DNA from: Pegethrix bostrychoides GSE-TBD4-15B
GTDB taxonomy: Bacteria > Cyanobacteriota > Cyanobacteriia > Elainellales > Elainellaceae
Direction: 5' to 3'
DNA: 64,000 nt
Assembly: GCA_019359155.1 (NCBI GenBank)
Contig: JAHHHV010000085.1
Span: forward strand, 1 to 64,000
Part shown: in pieces, positions 52,434 to 61,387 of the stretch
Numbering within the stretch: position 1 is the stretch's first letter
Layout: every line of letters starts with the position of its first letter
Program-made: the position numbers and the translations under genes
Notes under the pieces: generated by a model
Told to the model about the DNA's origin: nothing
Database searches by the model: none
Seen by the model: the letters and a program-made list of their open reading frames with translations, nothing else

Positions 52434-53675
52434 ATCAGTAGATCACAAATTCACGTTGAGAGAGGCAAAAAGATGGCAGTGACGACAGGAAAATGTCGTT
52501 CGACTGCCCGAGAGAGGAACTCCAACATCGTCTTGAGTGGAAGCAACTGACGAAAAACAACTCTGCCTCCCCGTTGGCTGCGACTGACATAGACCCACAG
52601 CAGATAGACCCACAGGTTAACCAAGATAAAGGCAAGCGCCACAAACAACAACCTCAGCACAGGATTCTTGCTCGTCGTCCGAATCCGACAATGGTTCTTG
52701 ATTCTGTAACTGCTCTCAATGCCAAAGCGCTCTCGATACTGCTCAAAGAGCTGATGCAGTGCCACTTTAACCCGGTGAACAACATAGAGAAAATACTGCA
52801 CCCCATGCCGACCATGCCGACCTTTGTGATACCGACAAACCACCCGCATCTGGCAACTCACCGTCCCATGCAGTTGACTGTTGAGGCTGTAGTGAGTGGC
52901 ATAGCTCTTGCGGCCTCTGAGTAAAGCCCGAGTCCCCCCTGTTTTGCCCCGAATCACCGCAGGCAGGATAAATCGGATGTTGAGGGCTTTGAGCCAGCGA
53001 ATCACGGGCACACTGTAGAAGCCTCACTTGAGATAGAGCCGTTTGACTCCAACGCGCAGCGGATGCAGCATGGCCAGTAGAATCGTCACGGTTGCCACCA
53101 AAGTCTCTTGGCGATGCACGGCATGAATACCCAGAGTCAGACGTTTGTGGCGAGAGACCAAGTAGACCGTGGCATAGGCAAAGAACCGAGTCGTACCTGC
53201 TTTGGCTTGAGAGCGATAGAGATAAGCGGCTTCGAGTTCACTGGGATTGCCATAGTAAGGAATCAGGTGTAAGTCAATGGCGATGCGATGTTTGGCCTTG
53301 CGAATCTTGGCAGGAATACGACTTTGCAAAGCTTGATTGAGCTGCTGCTCTAGAGTCTCCATGTCATTGAGTTTATCCAGGTGATAGCGGATGCCGTTAC
53401 CGCTCGGCATACCTTGAAGCTGTCGGGCGGTATGTTCGATGCTATCGCCGCGACTCGCAGCTCGCAGCAAGAGTTCAAACAGTTCTTGAGGACGATAGCC
53501 GCCCTCCATTTGAATCGGCAGGTGTTGTTGCAAACAGTCGAGAGCAACTTCCAAGGTGGCTTCGTCAGTCAAGGCCGGTGTTGTAGATAATGGAGAGGGG
53601 TAGGTTGTCATGGCTGATTTTCAATGTGTTTAGCCTGACACTACCCCTTTCTTGCCCTATTTGCGATCTACTGAT
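52434..53675. mobile_element. ISH3-like insertion sequence (about 1.24 kb)
   Basis: Inverted ends of 17 bp with one mismatch: atcagtagatcacaaat (52434-52450) and the complement at 53659-53675. I see no clear target duplication. It carries one transposase gene on the minus strand that is broken by a stop codon. It separates the HNH gene from the fibre operon. Confidence 0.8.
52451..53611 (-). pseudogene. ISH3-family transposase with an in-frame stop
   Basis: One frame of 387 codons: first half MTTYPSPLSTTPALTDEATL, catalytic D in RIAIDLHLIPYYG; then LYLK-TGA-GFYSVPVIRWL at 53024-53026, where the family would read LYLDRGFYSV. The stop and the lost Asp kill the first part. The second half (with RFGIESSYRIK) is otherwise open. 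The element is therefore defective. Confidence 0.88.
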
Positions 53676-53740
53676 CATAGGGCTTTCATGATTTGCCTAC
53701 AGTTGAATTTGATTGAGCTGTCAGTCAATCCTACAGTTAA

Positions 53741-55279
53741 TCACTGTATGTACCATAAGTCTATAACTGTGCCGGGTTCGACAATTGAACCTGCTTCAGG
53801 AAACTGTCTATAGATTTTACCGTATATATTTTCCTCGCTCCAGGGTATATTGGGATCTTCAAAAGGCTTATTTTTCTCTGTTGTCATCAAAGGATAATAT
53901 GCATTACCTTCATAGTTGGGAGCGGAATAGACAGAATTCTCATCCCGCTTGAGAGAGAAGTTCCAATCTGGCCAGGTTAGCATCGGAATTTCTTGAATGT
54001 TCCTGCCAATCATGTAGGGAACAACCGCTTGATGTGGCTGTTTCTCGCGCTCCGCTTTGGCTATCTTTTCCTCAGCTAATTTCCGATCTATAAACCTATT
54101 GAGATGAATAATTAAGTCTTCATCTTTGTTCTCGAACCATCTTTGGACGAGAGACATCAAGTCGCTGTCTTTCAAGAAGGCGCTGAGGTGGCGATAGTTA
54201 GAGTTCTGCAAGTTTGTCAGAGATTGCTCCTCAGTCAAAATCACCTGAACGGTAAACTGTCTCTGATCTTTGATATAGCTATCCTCGTAGGCAGTCAGAC
54301 TATATAGCCTGGTTTCATTTGGCTTGAACTGATAAGATTGCTCCTGATCGAGATTGCTGTTCCACTCAACAGTTTTAATCTGGTTCTCAAGAATATATTC
54401 TAAGACTACTCTGTTACAGTTTGAGCTTGAGAAGGTTAGCGTTACAATGTCGCCAGCTCGAATGTTCGGCCTGTCAACGTGAAATCGCAGAGTATCCGGG
54501 CGTTGAGTTGCACTATCTTCAACATAGACCGTAAACTGTCTCTGCTCTTGAATAGTATGCTCCTGAAGAATATTCGTTGTGTACGCTGCGATAGTATATA
54601 CGCATGTCTGAGATGGATTCAGTTGATACGTTTTTTCATGCTCAAGATCGCTGCCACTGCCCCACGCCATTGCATTGCCGACCCATCTCAAGCCCACCAT
54701 GTCACTGCCTGGACTTGAGAAAGTGAGCGTAACGATTTCACCACTCTTGATAAATGGCTTATCGATGTGAAACTGTAAGCCAGTCTTCTGAGCAGTGGGA
54801 ACTTCAGGTAGCCCAATAATTTTCTCTCGTGGCAAGTTGGGGATACGGTCAACCGAAAATACTCCAGCAGTGATTTTTGAGGTGCTCAGCTCAGGAATTC
54901 TACTGTTATCAAGGGTTCCTGAAGTGATTTTATTCGCGTCCAGTTCAGGAATTTGGTCAACAGCGAGTTGGCCTGTGAGTTTAGCTACATCTAGCGCCTG
55001 AATTTGATCAGAAGTGATCTGACCCTGTAAGTTTTGCGAATTTAAATTGGTAATGCCTGAACCAGCGCCCTGAAATTCGGTAGCGAAGATCTTGCCTGCT
55101 ACATGCAGCTTTGCGCTCGGAGATATGGTGCCAATTCCAATGTTTTGATTGGCATCAACGCTGATACCGTCCTCCTCCAGGTTCACACAAGAGTCAATCA
55201 AATCAGCAAACTGCTCTTGTTTAGGGATATTTCCCTTTTGAAAATAGCTCTGCAAGACAGATCTTTTCTGAATAGACAT
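53741..55279 (-). CDS. Fibre-like protein with Ig-like repeats and a PASTA-like end
   Basis: 512 residues, no signal peptide. N-terminal head KRSVLQSYFQKGNIPKQEQF, then a tail-fibre motif NIGIGTISPSAKLHVAGKIF, then four to six beta-helix repeats of about 17 residues (QITSDQIQALDVAKLTGQL and similar). Two matching Ig-like domains follow (LQFHIDKPFIKSGEIVTLTF; LRFHVDRPNIRAGDIVTLTF). The end (VVPYMIGRNIQEIP; FPEAGSIVEPGTVIDLWY) is PASTA-like. Such a modular rod suggests a surface or tail-like fibre. It is the last gene of a five-gene minus-strand operon, with ggga-type Shine-Dalgarno. Confidence 0.75.
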   Translation of the reverse strand: MSIQKRSVLQSYFQKGNIPKQEQFADLIDSCVNLEEDGISVDANQNIGIGTISPSAKLHVAGKIFATEFQGAGSGITNLNSQNLQGQITSDQIQALDVAKLTGQLAVDQIPELDANKITSGTLDNSRIPELSTSKITAGVFSVDRIPNLPREKIIGLPEVPTAQKTGLQFHIDKPFIKSGEIVTLTFSSPGSDMVGLRWVGNAMAWGSGSDLEHEKTYQLNPSQTCVYTIAAYTTNILQEHTIQEQRQFTVYVEDSATQRPDTLRFHVDRPNIRAGDIVTLTFSSSNCNRVVLEYILENQIKTVEWNSNLDQEQSYQFKPNETRLYSLTAYEDSYIKDQRQFTVQVILTEEQSLTNLQNSNYRHLSAFLKDSDLMSLVQRWFENKDEDLIIHLNRFIDRKLAEEKIAKAEREKQPHQAVVPYMIGRNIQEIPMLTWPDWNFSLKRDENSVYSAPNYEGNAYYPLMTTEKNKPFEDPNIPWSEENIYGKIYRQFPEAGSIVEPGTVIDLWYIQ

Positions 55280-55321
55280 AATGTTTCTCCCTATTGTTTT
55301 TCTCCTATTGTTGATATCTCG

Positions 55322-56251
55322 CTAACCGACAGCGAGATCTATGCCAACTCGGGCAGATCCAATTCCTATTGGGGCGACTGGAGGTGGAGGATTAGACGGT
55401 GAATTGGGGCTTGGACCACTCGCATTACCGGGTTCACCTACAGGTTCGCCTCCTGCACCCGGAACTCTGCCTGCACCTGAGGCCAGAATTTTGCCAATCA
55501 GCCCTGCAAGCCCACCCGCTGCGCCAGCTTCTCCTGCTCCAGCAGCACCCCCCAGAAATGCTGTCACTGCGCCTGCGCCAATTGCAATCGGCGTTATCCA
55601 ATCTATCCAATCTGGCCAATCTATTGGCTCTGTCGGAGATGTTGGAGGCAGTTTTGGGAGAGAACAAAGACGAGGATACTTATCTAGCTTTGCCTCAAGA
55701 CTGACAAAAGATACATTGTTCGCGTCGGGAGTTGAGCTGATCGTGTAAAGGTCATCCGAACCGTCTGAGTTCGCTCGGTATACGAAGAAGCAAACAACCG
55801 GCTTCTGTTCTGCTCGCTTTTGAATAAAAACACCCAAGTTAATTGACCTTTTGTCCTCATCACCAAAAGGCTGCTTGCTCTCGGCATTGGCTTTATCAAA
55901 AACTGCCTCACTTGTGACAATCTGGATAATGTTCACACCTGTGTCAATCGCCGCCACAATCGTAAAGCTCTTTTTTTGAATAAAAACCTCAGCCGCAAAT
56001 GTACTCAGCGATATATTTTCTAGCTTGAATTGCTTACCCAGCCCAGCGCTGGTCTTCGAGCCTAGAAGCTTCGAGGTTAACGAAGCAAGCTGAAGCTGCC
56101 CCTTCCACTTCTCGGTGTTCAGAGCAAGCTGAAATATAATGTCGGCTTTCTGAGTCTGTGGATCAGCTCCTCTGACTAGCTTTGTCTTGAGCGGTAGGGC
56201 TGAAATATCAACATCTGCCGAGAGTTCTAGAGTTAGAGGAGGTTTAGACAT
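55322..56251 (-). CDS. Uncharacterised operon protein, beta domain plus Gly/Ala-rich and Pro-rich tail
   Basis: 309 residues. Residues 1-175 are a beta-rich domain (DVDISALPLKTKLVRG; EKWKGQLQLASLTSKLLG; SINLGVFIQKRA). Around 215-265 is a hydrophobic Gly/Ala-rich segment (ITPIAIGAGAVTAFLGG), possibly membrane-inserting. The tail is Pro/Gly-rich. No family recognised; the domain faintly resembles the modules of DUF6603-type proteins (uncertain). It sits between the fibre gene and three smaller genes. Confidence 0.6.
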   Translation of the reverse strand: MSKPPLTLELSADVDISALPLKTKLVRGADPQTQKADIIFQLALNTEKWKGQLQLASLTSKLLGSKTSAGLGKQFKLENISLSTFAAEVFIQKKSFTIVAAIDTGVNIIQIVTSEAVFDKANAESKQPFGDEDKRSINLGVFIQKRAEQKPVVCFFVYRANSDGSDDLYTISSTPDANNVSFVSLEAKLDKYPRLCSLPKLPPTSPTEPIDWPDWIDWITPIAIGAGAVTAFLGGAAGAGEAGAAGGLAGLIGKILASGAGRVPGAGGEPVGEPGNASGPSPNSPSNPPPPVAPIGIGSARVGIDLAVG

Positions 56252-56292
56252 CCGGCTAGAGCGTTGATAATACGCTAAATAATCGCAATCTG

Positions 56293-56595
56293 TTAGATCG
56301 CTACTGGCATCAAGCTTCGGATCAGAGCTATTGGGTCAATTTCATTGGTTCCCTCATCTAAAGAGCCAATAAAATCTTTCCATACTGGCCAAAATACTTT
56401 GGAGCTAACTTCTCCATCTTCAACAGAGATTATAAAATAGGGTTCGGCTGTCCCTGTCTCTAAAATCGGCGCGATTTGCACAGAGAAATCCTCAGGTGCA
56501 GTTCTGCCGATACTCCAGGAGAGCCTGACAGGTTGCTCAAACGGATCAATCCGCAGATCTAATGATCCCTGATTCCCAAATATTGAATTTGCCAT
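56293..56595 (-). CDS. Small operon protein (100 aa), unknown
   Basis: Beta-rich: GSLDLRIDPFEQPVRLSW, then FSVQIAPILETGTAEPYF and a tail IDPIALIRSLMPVAI. ATG at 56595, overlapping the upstream 62-aa gene by 37 bp in another frame. No motif that suggests catalysis. Part of the five-gene operon. Confidence 0.55.
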   Translation of the reverse strand: MANSIFGNQGSLDLRIDPFEQPVRLSWSIGRTAPEDFSVQIAPILETGTAEPYFIISVEDGEVSSKVFWPVWKDFIGSLDEGTNEIDPIALIRSLMPVAI

Positions 56596-56747
56596 TGGTC
56601 ATTTATAGGCGTATGGGTGGTTACTCTTACTTGTTGACCTTGCTGAATATCTAACCAAAAAGTGCTTGAAGCAGTCAAATCGAACCACTTCAAGCGAAGT
56701 TCATGAATGCCATACAGCTCATGAGCAGCCACCTCACCCAGCGCCAC
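56559..56747 (-). CDS. Small operon protein (62 aa), unknown
   Basis: GTG start at 56747; reads HELRLKWFDLTASSTFWLDI and QGQQVRVTTHTPINDQWQIQ. Overlaps the previous gene by 14 bp and the next by 37 bp, typical of tight co-translation. I see no known domain. The overlaps make the frame more believable, but it is short. Confidence 0.45.
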   Translation of the reverse strand: MALGEVAAHELYGIHELRLKWFDLTASSTFWLDIQQGQQVRVTTHTPINDQWQIQYLGIRDH

Positions 56748-57177
56748 CCCCCTCGTGTGAAGCTATTAAGCTCTTGGGCGCTAATATCTCTTGGAAAGTG
56801 GTTTCCTCTATCTGGTCGGCGGGGTCTGAATAGGTAAATGTAAGGCTCAAATTCTTGATGGAGACATCAGCTCCCAGCTTGATTTCATCGGGGTAGTCAG
56901 CAGAGGCATGAAAATATTGCTTACCCTGATCCTTTTCCTTCCCAGCCACCAAAGTTCCAATCAATCTAGGCGGTTTCACACCCGCTGCATCAAGCTCCCC
57001 TACTAGCAGTGCAACCGAGTTATCTAGCTTTGCCGCAAGCGTAGGGTTATCGTAGGCAACAAGTACTCTGGCTGTCATTTTTGCAGGTGGCGATGCATTC
57101 ACCTTAGGGAAGGTAATATCAGCCTGAAAGTTACCGCTAAACTTCCTAGTTTCCGCAGTCTCAGTTTCTTCCGCCAT
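56734..57177 (-). CDS. First gene of the fibre operon (147 aa), unknown beta-rich protein
   Basis: Begins MAEETETAETRKFSGNFQAD. Beta strands alternate with polar turns (KMTARVLVAYDNPTLAAKL; DVSIKNLSLTFTYSD). The region DVSIKNLSLTF resembles FKLENISLSTF in the 309-aa protein, so both may share a fold. ATG at 57177. The operon promoter should lie in the AT-rich 180 bp upstream. Confidence 0.6.
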   Translation of the reverse strand: MAEETETAETRKFSGNFQADITFPKVNASPPAKMTARVLVAYDNPTLAAKLDNSVALLVGELDAAGVKPPRLIGTLVAGKEKDQGKQYFHASADYPDEIKLGADVSIKNLSLTFTYSDPADQIEETTFQEILAPKSLIASHEGGGAG

Positions 57178-57361
57178 GAAAAATTACCCCAGTGAAGTGA
57201 AATGAGTTTTCGCAAAGCTTTTTCTTAGGAAACCCTGCATTAAAGCTACGCAGTGAACCTAAATTGTGTTTACGCATTACAGACTCTATACGACTCTATA
57301 GAGGCATCAAATATATTTTTGTATGTTTAGATACAGAAATCTCAAAACGTTTTAACCGCTG

Positions 57362-57624
57362 CTGCACCAAAAAGAGCTGCTGCTGCTGCCCGACTACCCC
57401 CACTACGAGAAGTTTGCCAAGCTGAGCCGGCAGGAGCAAGACTGGGGGCTGTTGAGCGACTGGCAGCAGATTCGCAGCGCGGCTGGCTGAAATGCCTAGA
57501 AGAGCACTGCGCTGAGCTGAAGGGGCATCGCATCGTCTGGCGCAAGGACGCTGATCCCTATCGGGTGAAGCTAGTGCAGGCGGCTCGCAGGCGGCAGGGG
57601 TCGGATGCGTCACCTGTTGATTAA
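57362..57624 (+). pseudogene. Unknown gene remnant with a frameshift
   Basis: First frame: LLLLPDYPHYEKFAKLSRQE then QDWGLLSDWQQIRSAAG; after a one-base shift near 57480: GWLKCLEEHCAELKGHRIVW, then RKDADPYRVKLVQAARRR, stop at 57622-57624. The two halves join smoothly, so it is the 3' end of a decayed gene. Family not recognised. Confidence 0.45.
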
Positions 57625-57701
57625 ATGAGCTAACTGCCATCATCCGCTGATGGACTGGTAGGAAGCGGCCATGAGCTAATCGAAATCACGAAGACAGGAA
57701 C

Positions 57702-59702
57702 TTATGAGGACAAGTAAGTATAGCGACTCAGGCTATGCTCGTAGTTTTGCAGCAGCAGCCTTGCCTCTTGCAGCGTGATTTGATTATCCTGAAGCGCTTG
57801 CTCGGTGCGGCGGCGAATTTTTTCGATCAGGTCTTCTGAGTCATATTGCACATAGCTCAGCACCTCGGTCATGGTGTCACCCTTCACCACATGCTCAATC
57901 TGATAGCCCTTGGGCGTGAGCTTGATATGGACGGCGTTGGTGTCGCCAAATAGGTTGTGCAGGTTGCCCATCACCTCTTGGTATGCGCCGTTGAGAAACA
58001 TGGCCAGGTAGTAGGGTTCGTGCTGATTCACGGGCTGATTCACAGGCTGATCTGGGGGCTGTGGTTCTAAAGGGTTTAGCGGGTGTAGTTCCAGCACGTA
58101 TTTGATGTCGCGCAGGTCAATGAACTGATCGACTTTGCCATCGCTGTCGCAGGTGAGGTCAGCTAGCGTGGCGCGGCGGGTTGGCTCTTCGTCCAGTCGA
58201 TGGATCGGCATAATCGGGAAGAGCTGATCGATTGCCCAGCTATCGGGAGCCGACTGAAACACCGAAAAGTTAACATAGTAGATCGAGGCCATGATCTTTT
58301 CGAGATCTTCCAAGTCATCCGGCACGTAGTCCTGCTGCCGCACGATGGCGAGAATTTTAGCGCAGCAAGCCCAGTAGAGGCGTTCGGCTCTGGCGCGATC
58401 TGGCAGGCTAATGTAACCAAAGCCAAACTTGCTGATGATTTCCTCTTTGAATTGGTTCGCGTCGTGATAGGCCTCCTGGTAGTTATCGACGCTGATCGAC
58501 TCGTAGGTTTCGTAGAGGTTGCGGAGCAGCAGCGGATCTTGCGGGCTAGGCGGCTCCGGCAGATCGGGCAGTACATCGCTGGTGCTGAGCACGTCAAACA
58601 CCAGCACTGACTGATGCGCTGCAATCGCCTGACCACTTTCGCTGACTAGAGTTGGGACAGGAATTTGGCGCTCCTCGCAGGCTTCTTTCACCTCCACGAC
58701 AATATCGTTGGCGTAGTTTTGCATACTGTAGTTTTTGGAGGCGTAGAAGTTGGTTTTGGAACCGTCATAATCGACCGCCAAACCGCCGCCCACGTCAAGA
58801 TACTGCATGTTGGCTCCGAGTCGCGCTAGCTCCACGTAGATCTGGCTGGCCTCACGGATTGCGTCTTTGATGACGCTAATTGCCGAGATCTGCGAGCCGA
58901 TATGGTAGTGCAAGAGCTGCAAGCAGTCCAGCATATCTGCCTGCCGCAATTTTTCCACCGCCTGGATAATTTCGGGAATCTTCAGGCCAAACTTCGCCCG
59001 ATCACCTGCCGAATTTCCCCAGCGGCCAACCCCTTTGGTGCTGAGCTTGGCTCTGATGCCCAAAATTGGCTTCACGCCCAGCTTACGCGCCGCTTCGATG
59101 GCCATTTCGACTTCTTCGGCCTGCTCCAGCACGATAATCGGGATATGGCCAAGCCGCTGCGCCAGCGTCGCCGTTTCAATATACTCGTGGTCTTTATAGC
59201 CGTTGCAGACTAAGAGCGCTCCAGGCGTATCCAGCGTCGCCAGCGCAATCATCAGCTCCGGCTTAGAGCCAGCTTCTAGGCCAAACTGATGCCGCTTGCC
59301 AAACCGCACCAAGTCTTCGATCAAATGTCGCTGCTGGTTACACTTGGTAGGGAAGACACCCCGGTATGCGCCGGGATAGCTGTAGCGGGCGATGGCTTTG
59401 GCGAAGCAGGCGTTCAGGCGTTCGATGCGGTCTTCCAAAATGTCGGAGAAGCGAATCAACAAAGGCAGACCCAGATTGCGCTGTTTGAGAGCATTCACCA
59501 GCTCATAGAGATCCAGTGAACCGCCCCGGTCAGCCTGCGGCGATACGGTGACGTGACCCGCGGCGTTGATTGAAAAATATGGCTCGCCCCAGCCCTGAAT
59601 CCGATACAGCTCTTCGCTCTGCTCGATAGTCCAGCGTTTGACGAGAGCGCTGTCGTTATGCTCAATCTCTAGATTTGCAGCGACGATGGATGGCTCTGTC
59701 AT
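57702..59702 (-). CDS. speA: Biosynthetic arginine decarboxylase
   Basis: 666 residues, the SpeA length of about 650-690. PLP lysine region GVFPTKCNQQRHLIEDL; AGSKPELMIALA; HYHIGSQISAI; phosphate-binding MQYLDVGGGLAVDYDG. The C-terminal sequence after 510 has the SpeA insertion and Q/P/N repeats (QPVNQPVNQ) encoded by a 12-bp DNA repeat. It decarboxylates arginine to agmatine for polyamines. The usual SESGRA reads SESGQA here, a change near the PLP site. Otherwise complete. Confidence 0.95.
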   Translation of the reverse strand: MTEPSIVAANLEIEHNDSALVKRWTIEQSEELYRIQGWGEPYFSINAAGHVTVSPQADRGGSLDLYELVNALKQRNLGLPLLIRFSDILEDRIERLNACFAKAIARYSYPGAYRGVFPTKCNQQRHLIEDLVRFGKRHQFGLEAGSKPELMIALATLDTPGALLVCNGYKDHEYIETATLAQRLGHIPIIVLEQAEEVEMAIEAARKLGVKPILGIRAKLSTKGVGRWGNSAGDRAKFGLKIPEIIQAVEKLRQADMLDCLQLLHYHIGSQISAISVIKDAIREASQIYVELARLGANMQYLDVGGGLAVDYDGSKTNFYASKNYSMQNYANDIVVEVKEACEERQIPVPTLVSESGQAIAAHQSVLVFDVLSTSDVLPDLPEPPSPQDPLLLRNLYETYESISVDNYQEAYHDANQFKEEIISKFGFGYISLPDRARAERLYWACCAKILAIVRQQDYVPDDLEDLEKIMASIYYVNFSVFQSAPDSWAIDQLFPIMPIHRLDEEPTRRATLADLTCDSDGKVDQFIDLRDIKYVLELHPLNPLEPQPPDQPVNQPVNQHEPYYLAMFLNGAYQEVMGNLHNLFGDTNAVHIKLTPKGYQIEHVVKGDTMTEVLSYVQYDSEDLIEKIRRRTEQALQDNQITLQEARLLLQNYEHSLSRYTYLSS

Positions 59703-59806
59703 GCTCGGTATCTTGCCCTTCTAGATCGACGTCCTGAGCTGATAGTTTATCGCATTCGATTACCTGCTGCGGGTTGTCCTGCTCACCTCACGCAAACTAA
59801 TGCAGT

Positions 59807-60280
59807 CTAATGCGGCTCGCGATTCCCCTGATTGGTACAGCGCACTAACCAGTAGCTAATCGTCAGGGCAAAAATCGCCAGTCCTAAACCGATCAAGTCT
59901 GTGCCGGAGAGCTTGGTAAAGTCAAAAATTACGATCTTTCGAGCCACGGCGGTCAGGGCTGTGACAATCACTAGCTCAATCCGAATGCCGCTGCCGCGCA
60001 GGTAGGCCGTAATGTTTTCTAAGACCTCGAGGGCAATCAAAATGTTTAAAAATGCGCCAAAGATTTCAATGAGCGACGAGCTGAAAAAGCCATAGGGGAC
60101 ATCGCGAACCACCTCTGCAAACAGCACAAACCCGAGCTGAACGATGGAAACTGCCAGCACGCCCAGCATCATCAGCGACAGCAGCTTGGAAACCAGCACC
60201 TCGACTTTGCCAATTTGGCCTAAAAAGCTTCTGTTGCTTTCAGTAGAGGTGAGGCGACGCAGCAGATTGCCTAGATTCAT
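59807..60280 (-). CDS. PsiE-like phosphate-starvation-inducible membrane protein
   Basis: 157 residues with four membrane helices ([79 protein letters not shown]). The pattern of RxG..IxL..V near the third helix matches the PsiE family. The function of PsiE proteins is poorly known. Divergent from queG across 56 bp. Confidence 0.85.
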   Translation of the reverse strand: MNLGNLLRRLTSTESNRSFLGQIGKVEVLVSKLLSLMMLGVLAVSIVQLGFVLFAEVVRDVPYGFFSSSLIEIFGAFLNILIALEVLENITAYLRGSGIRIELVIVTALTAVARKIVIFDFTKLSGTDLIGLGLAIFALTISYWLVRCTNQGNREPH

Positions 60281-60336
60281 GTCAAATCACCGAGAATGGA
60301 CAGAGAGCAAGAGCTTTACGACGAGTTTTCATAATA

Positions 60337-61368
60337 ATGCGTCATGTCCGGCAATTTGGGAGCGGCAATTTGGGAGCAGTGAATCTAGGCGACGAGTCAC
60401 TCAAGCAGCAAATTCAGCAAAAGGCGCGGGCGCTGGGCTTTCATAAAGTCGGAGTTGCGGCGGTCAAAGACTGGGAAACTGGCGCTGAACCGCTGCAAGC
60501 TTGGCTAGAGCGAGGCTTGCAGGCTGATATGAGCTGGATGGCGAACCCCAAGCGTCAGGATATTCGGCAGCTGATGCCAACTGTACAGTCGGTGATTTGC
60601 GTGGCGCTCAACTACTACCAGCCGCAGGAGCGTCCAGAACGTCCAGATTTGGCGAAGATCTCGCGCTATGGCTGGGGGCGGGACTACCACCGGGTGCTGC
60701 ATAAGCGGCTCAAGGCGCTGGCGCTGTGGCTGGAAGCGCAAGGATTCGAGGCGAGATATTACGCCGACACAGGGCCTGTGCAGGACAAAGTTTGGGCGGA
60801 GCGTTCTGGGCTAGGCTGGATTGCCAAAAACAGCAATTTGATTAGCCGCGACTATGGCTCCTGGGTGTTTCTGGGCGAAATTCTCACGAATGCTGAACTG
60901 CCACCCGACTCACCGCATCTACCCCACTGCGGCACCTGCACTCGCTGCCTGGATGCCTGCCCTACCAACGCGATCACACAGCCCTTTGTAGTGGATGCCA
61001 ACCGCTGCATCGCCTACCACACTATCGAAAACCGGGCTGAAACGCTGCCGCCCGAAATTGCTGCCAACCTACAAGGCTGGGTAGCGGGTTGCGATATCTG
61101 CCAGGATGTCTGCCCTTGGAACCAGCGTTTTGCCCAGCCAAGCGACATCCCCGACTTTCAGCCTTATCCCTGGAACATTGCGCCTAGCCTCAGCGAGCTA
61201 GCCAGCATCTCAGAGGCCGACTGGCAGCAGCGATTTCCGGCTTCAGCCCTGCGCCGAATCAAGCCAGAGATGCTACGCCGCAACGCTCAGGCCAATTTAA
61301 ACTCGCTAGAATTATCTCCTGCGAGAGCTAGCCAACAGGCGACAGCAGCCTTAAAACAGCAGCCTTAA
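60337..61368 (+). CDS. queG: Epoxyqueuosine reductase
   Basis: 343 residues from ATG 60337; a GTG at 60379 is a real alternative since the first 14 residues derive from a DNA tandem duplication (ggcaatttgggagc twice). Cobalamin-dependent domain with LNYYQPQE and [17 protein letters not shown]; two ferredoxin-type 4Fe-4S clusters [12 protein letters not shown] and [14 protein letters not shown]. Final step of tRNA queuosine synthesis. C-terminus ends in a 14-bp duplication creating QQP then stop. Confidence 0.94.
   Translation: MRHVRQFGSGNLGAVNLGDESLKQQIQQKARALGFHKVGVAAVKDWETGAEPLQAWLERGLQADMSWMANPKRQDIRQLMPTVQSVICVALNYYQPQERPERPDLAKISRYGWGRDYHRVLHKRLKALALWLEAQGFEARYYADTGPVQDKVWAERSGLGWIAKNSNLISRDYGSWVFLGEILTNAELPPDSPHLPHCGTCTRCLDACPTNAITQPFVVDANRCIAYHTIENRAETLPPEIAANLQGWVAGCDICQDVCPWNQRFAQPSDIPDFQPYPWNIAPSLSELASISEADWQQRFPASALRRIKPEMLRRNAQANLNSLELSPARASQQATAALKQQP
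60350..60377. repeat. Perfect 14-bp tandem duplication at the start of queG
   Basis: ggcaatttgggagc occurs at 60350-60363 and again at 60364-60377. If queG starts at the GTG 60379, the whole duplication lies in its leader. Confidence 0.95.
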
Positions 61369-61370
61369 AA
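61343..61370. repeat. Perfect 14-bp tandem duplication at the queG stop
   Basis: cagcagccttaaaa occurs at 61343-61356 and 61357-61370. The second unit supplies the TAA stop of queG; the first is in another phase and codes through. Confidence 0.95.
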
Positions 61371-61387
61371 AAGATGTTGAGCAGAGT

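Noticed and set aside
52493-52924. Plus-strand frame inside the ISH3-like element
   Set aside because: Antisense of the transposase; no independent signal.
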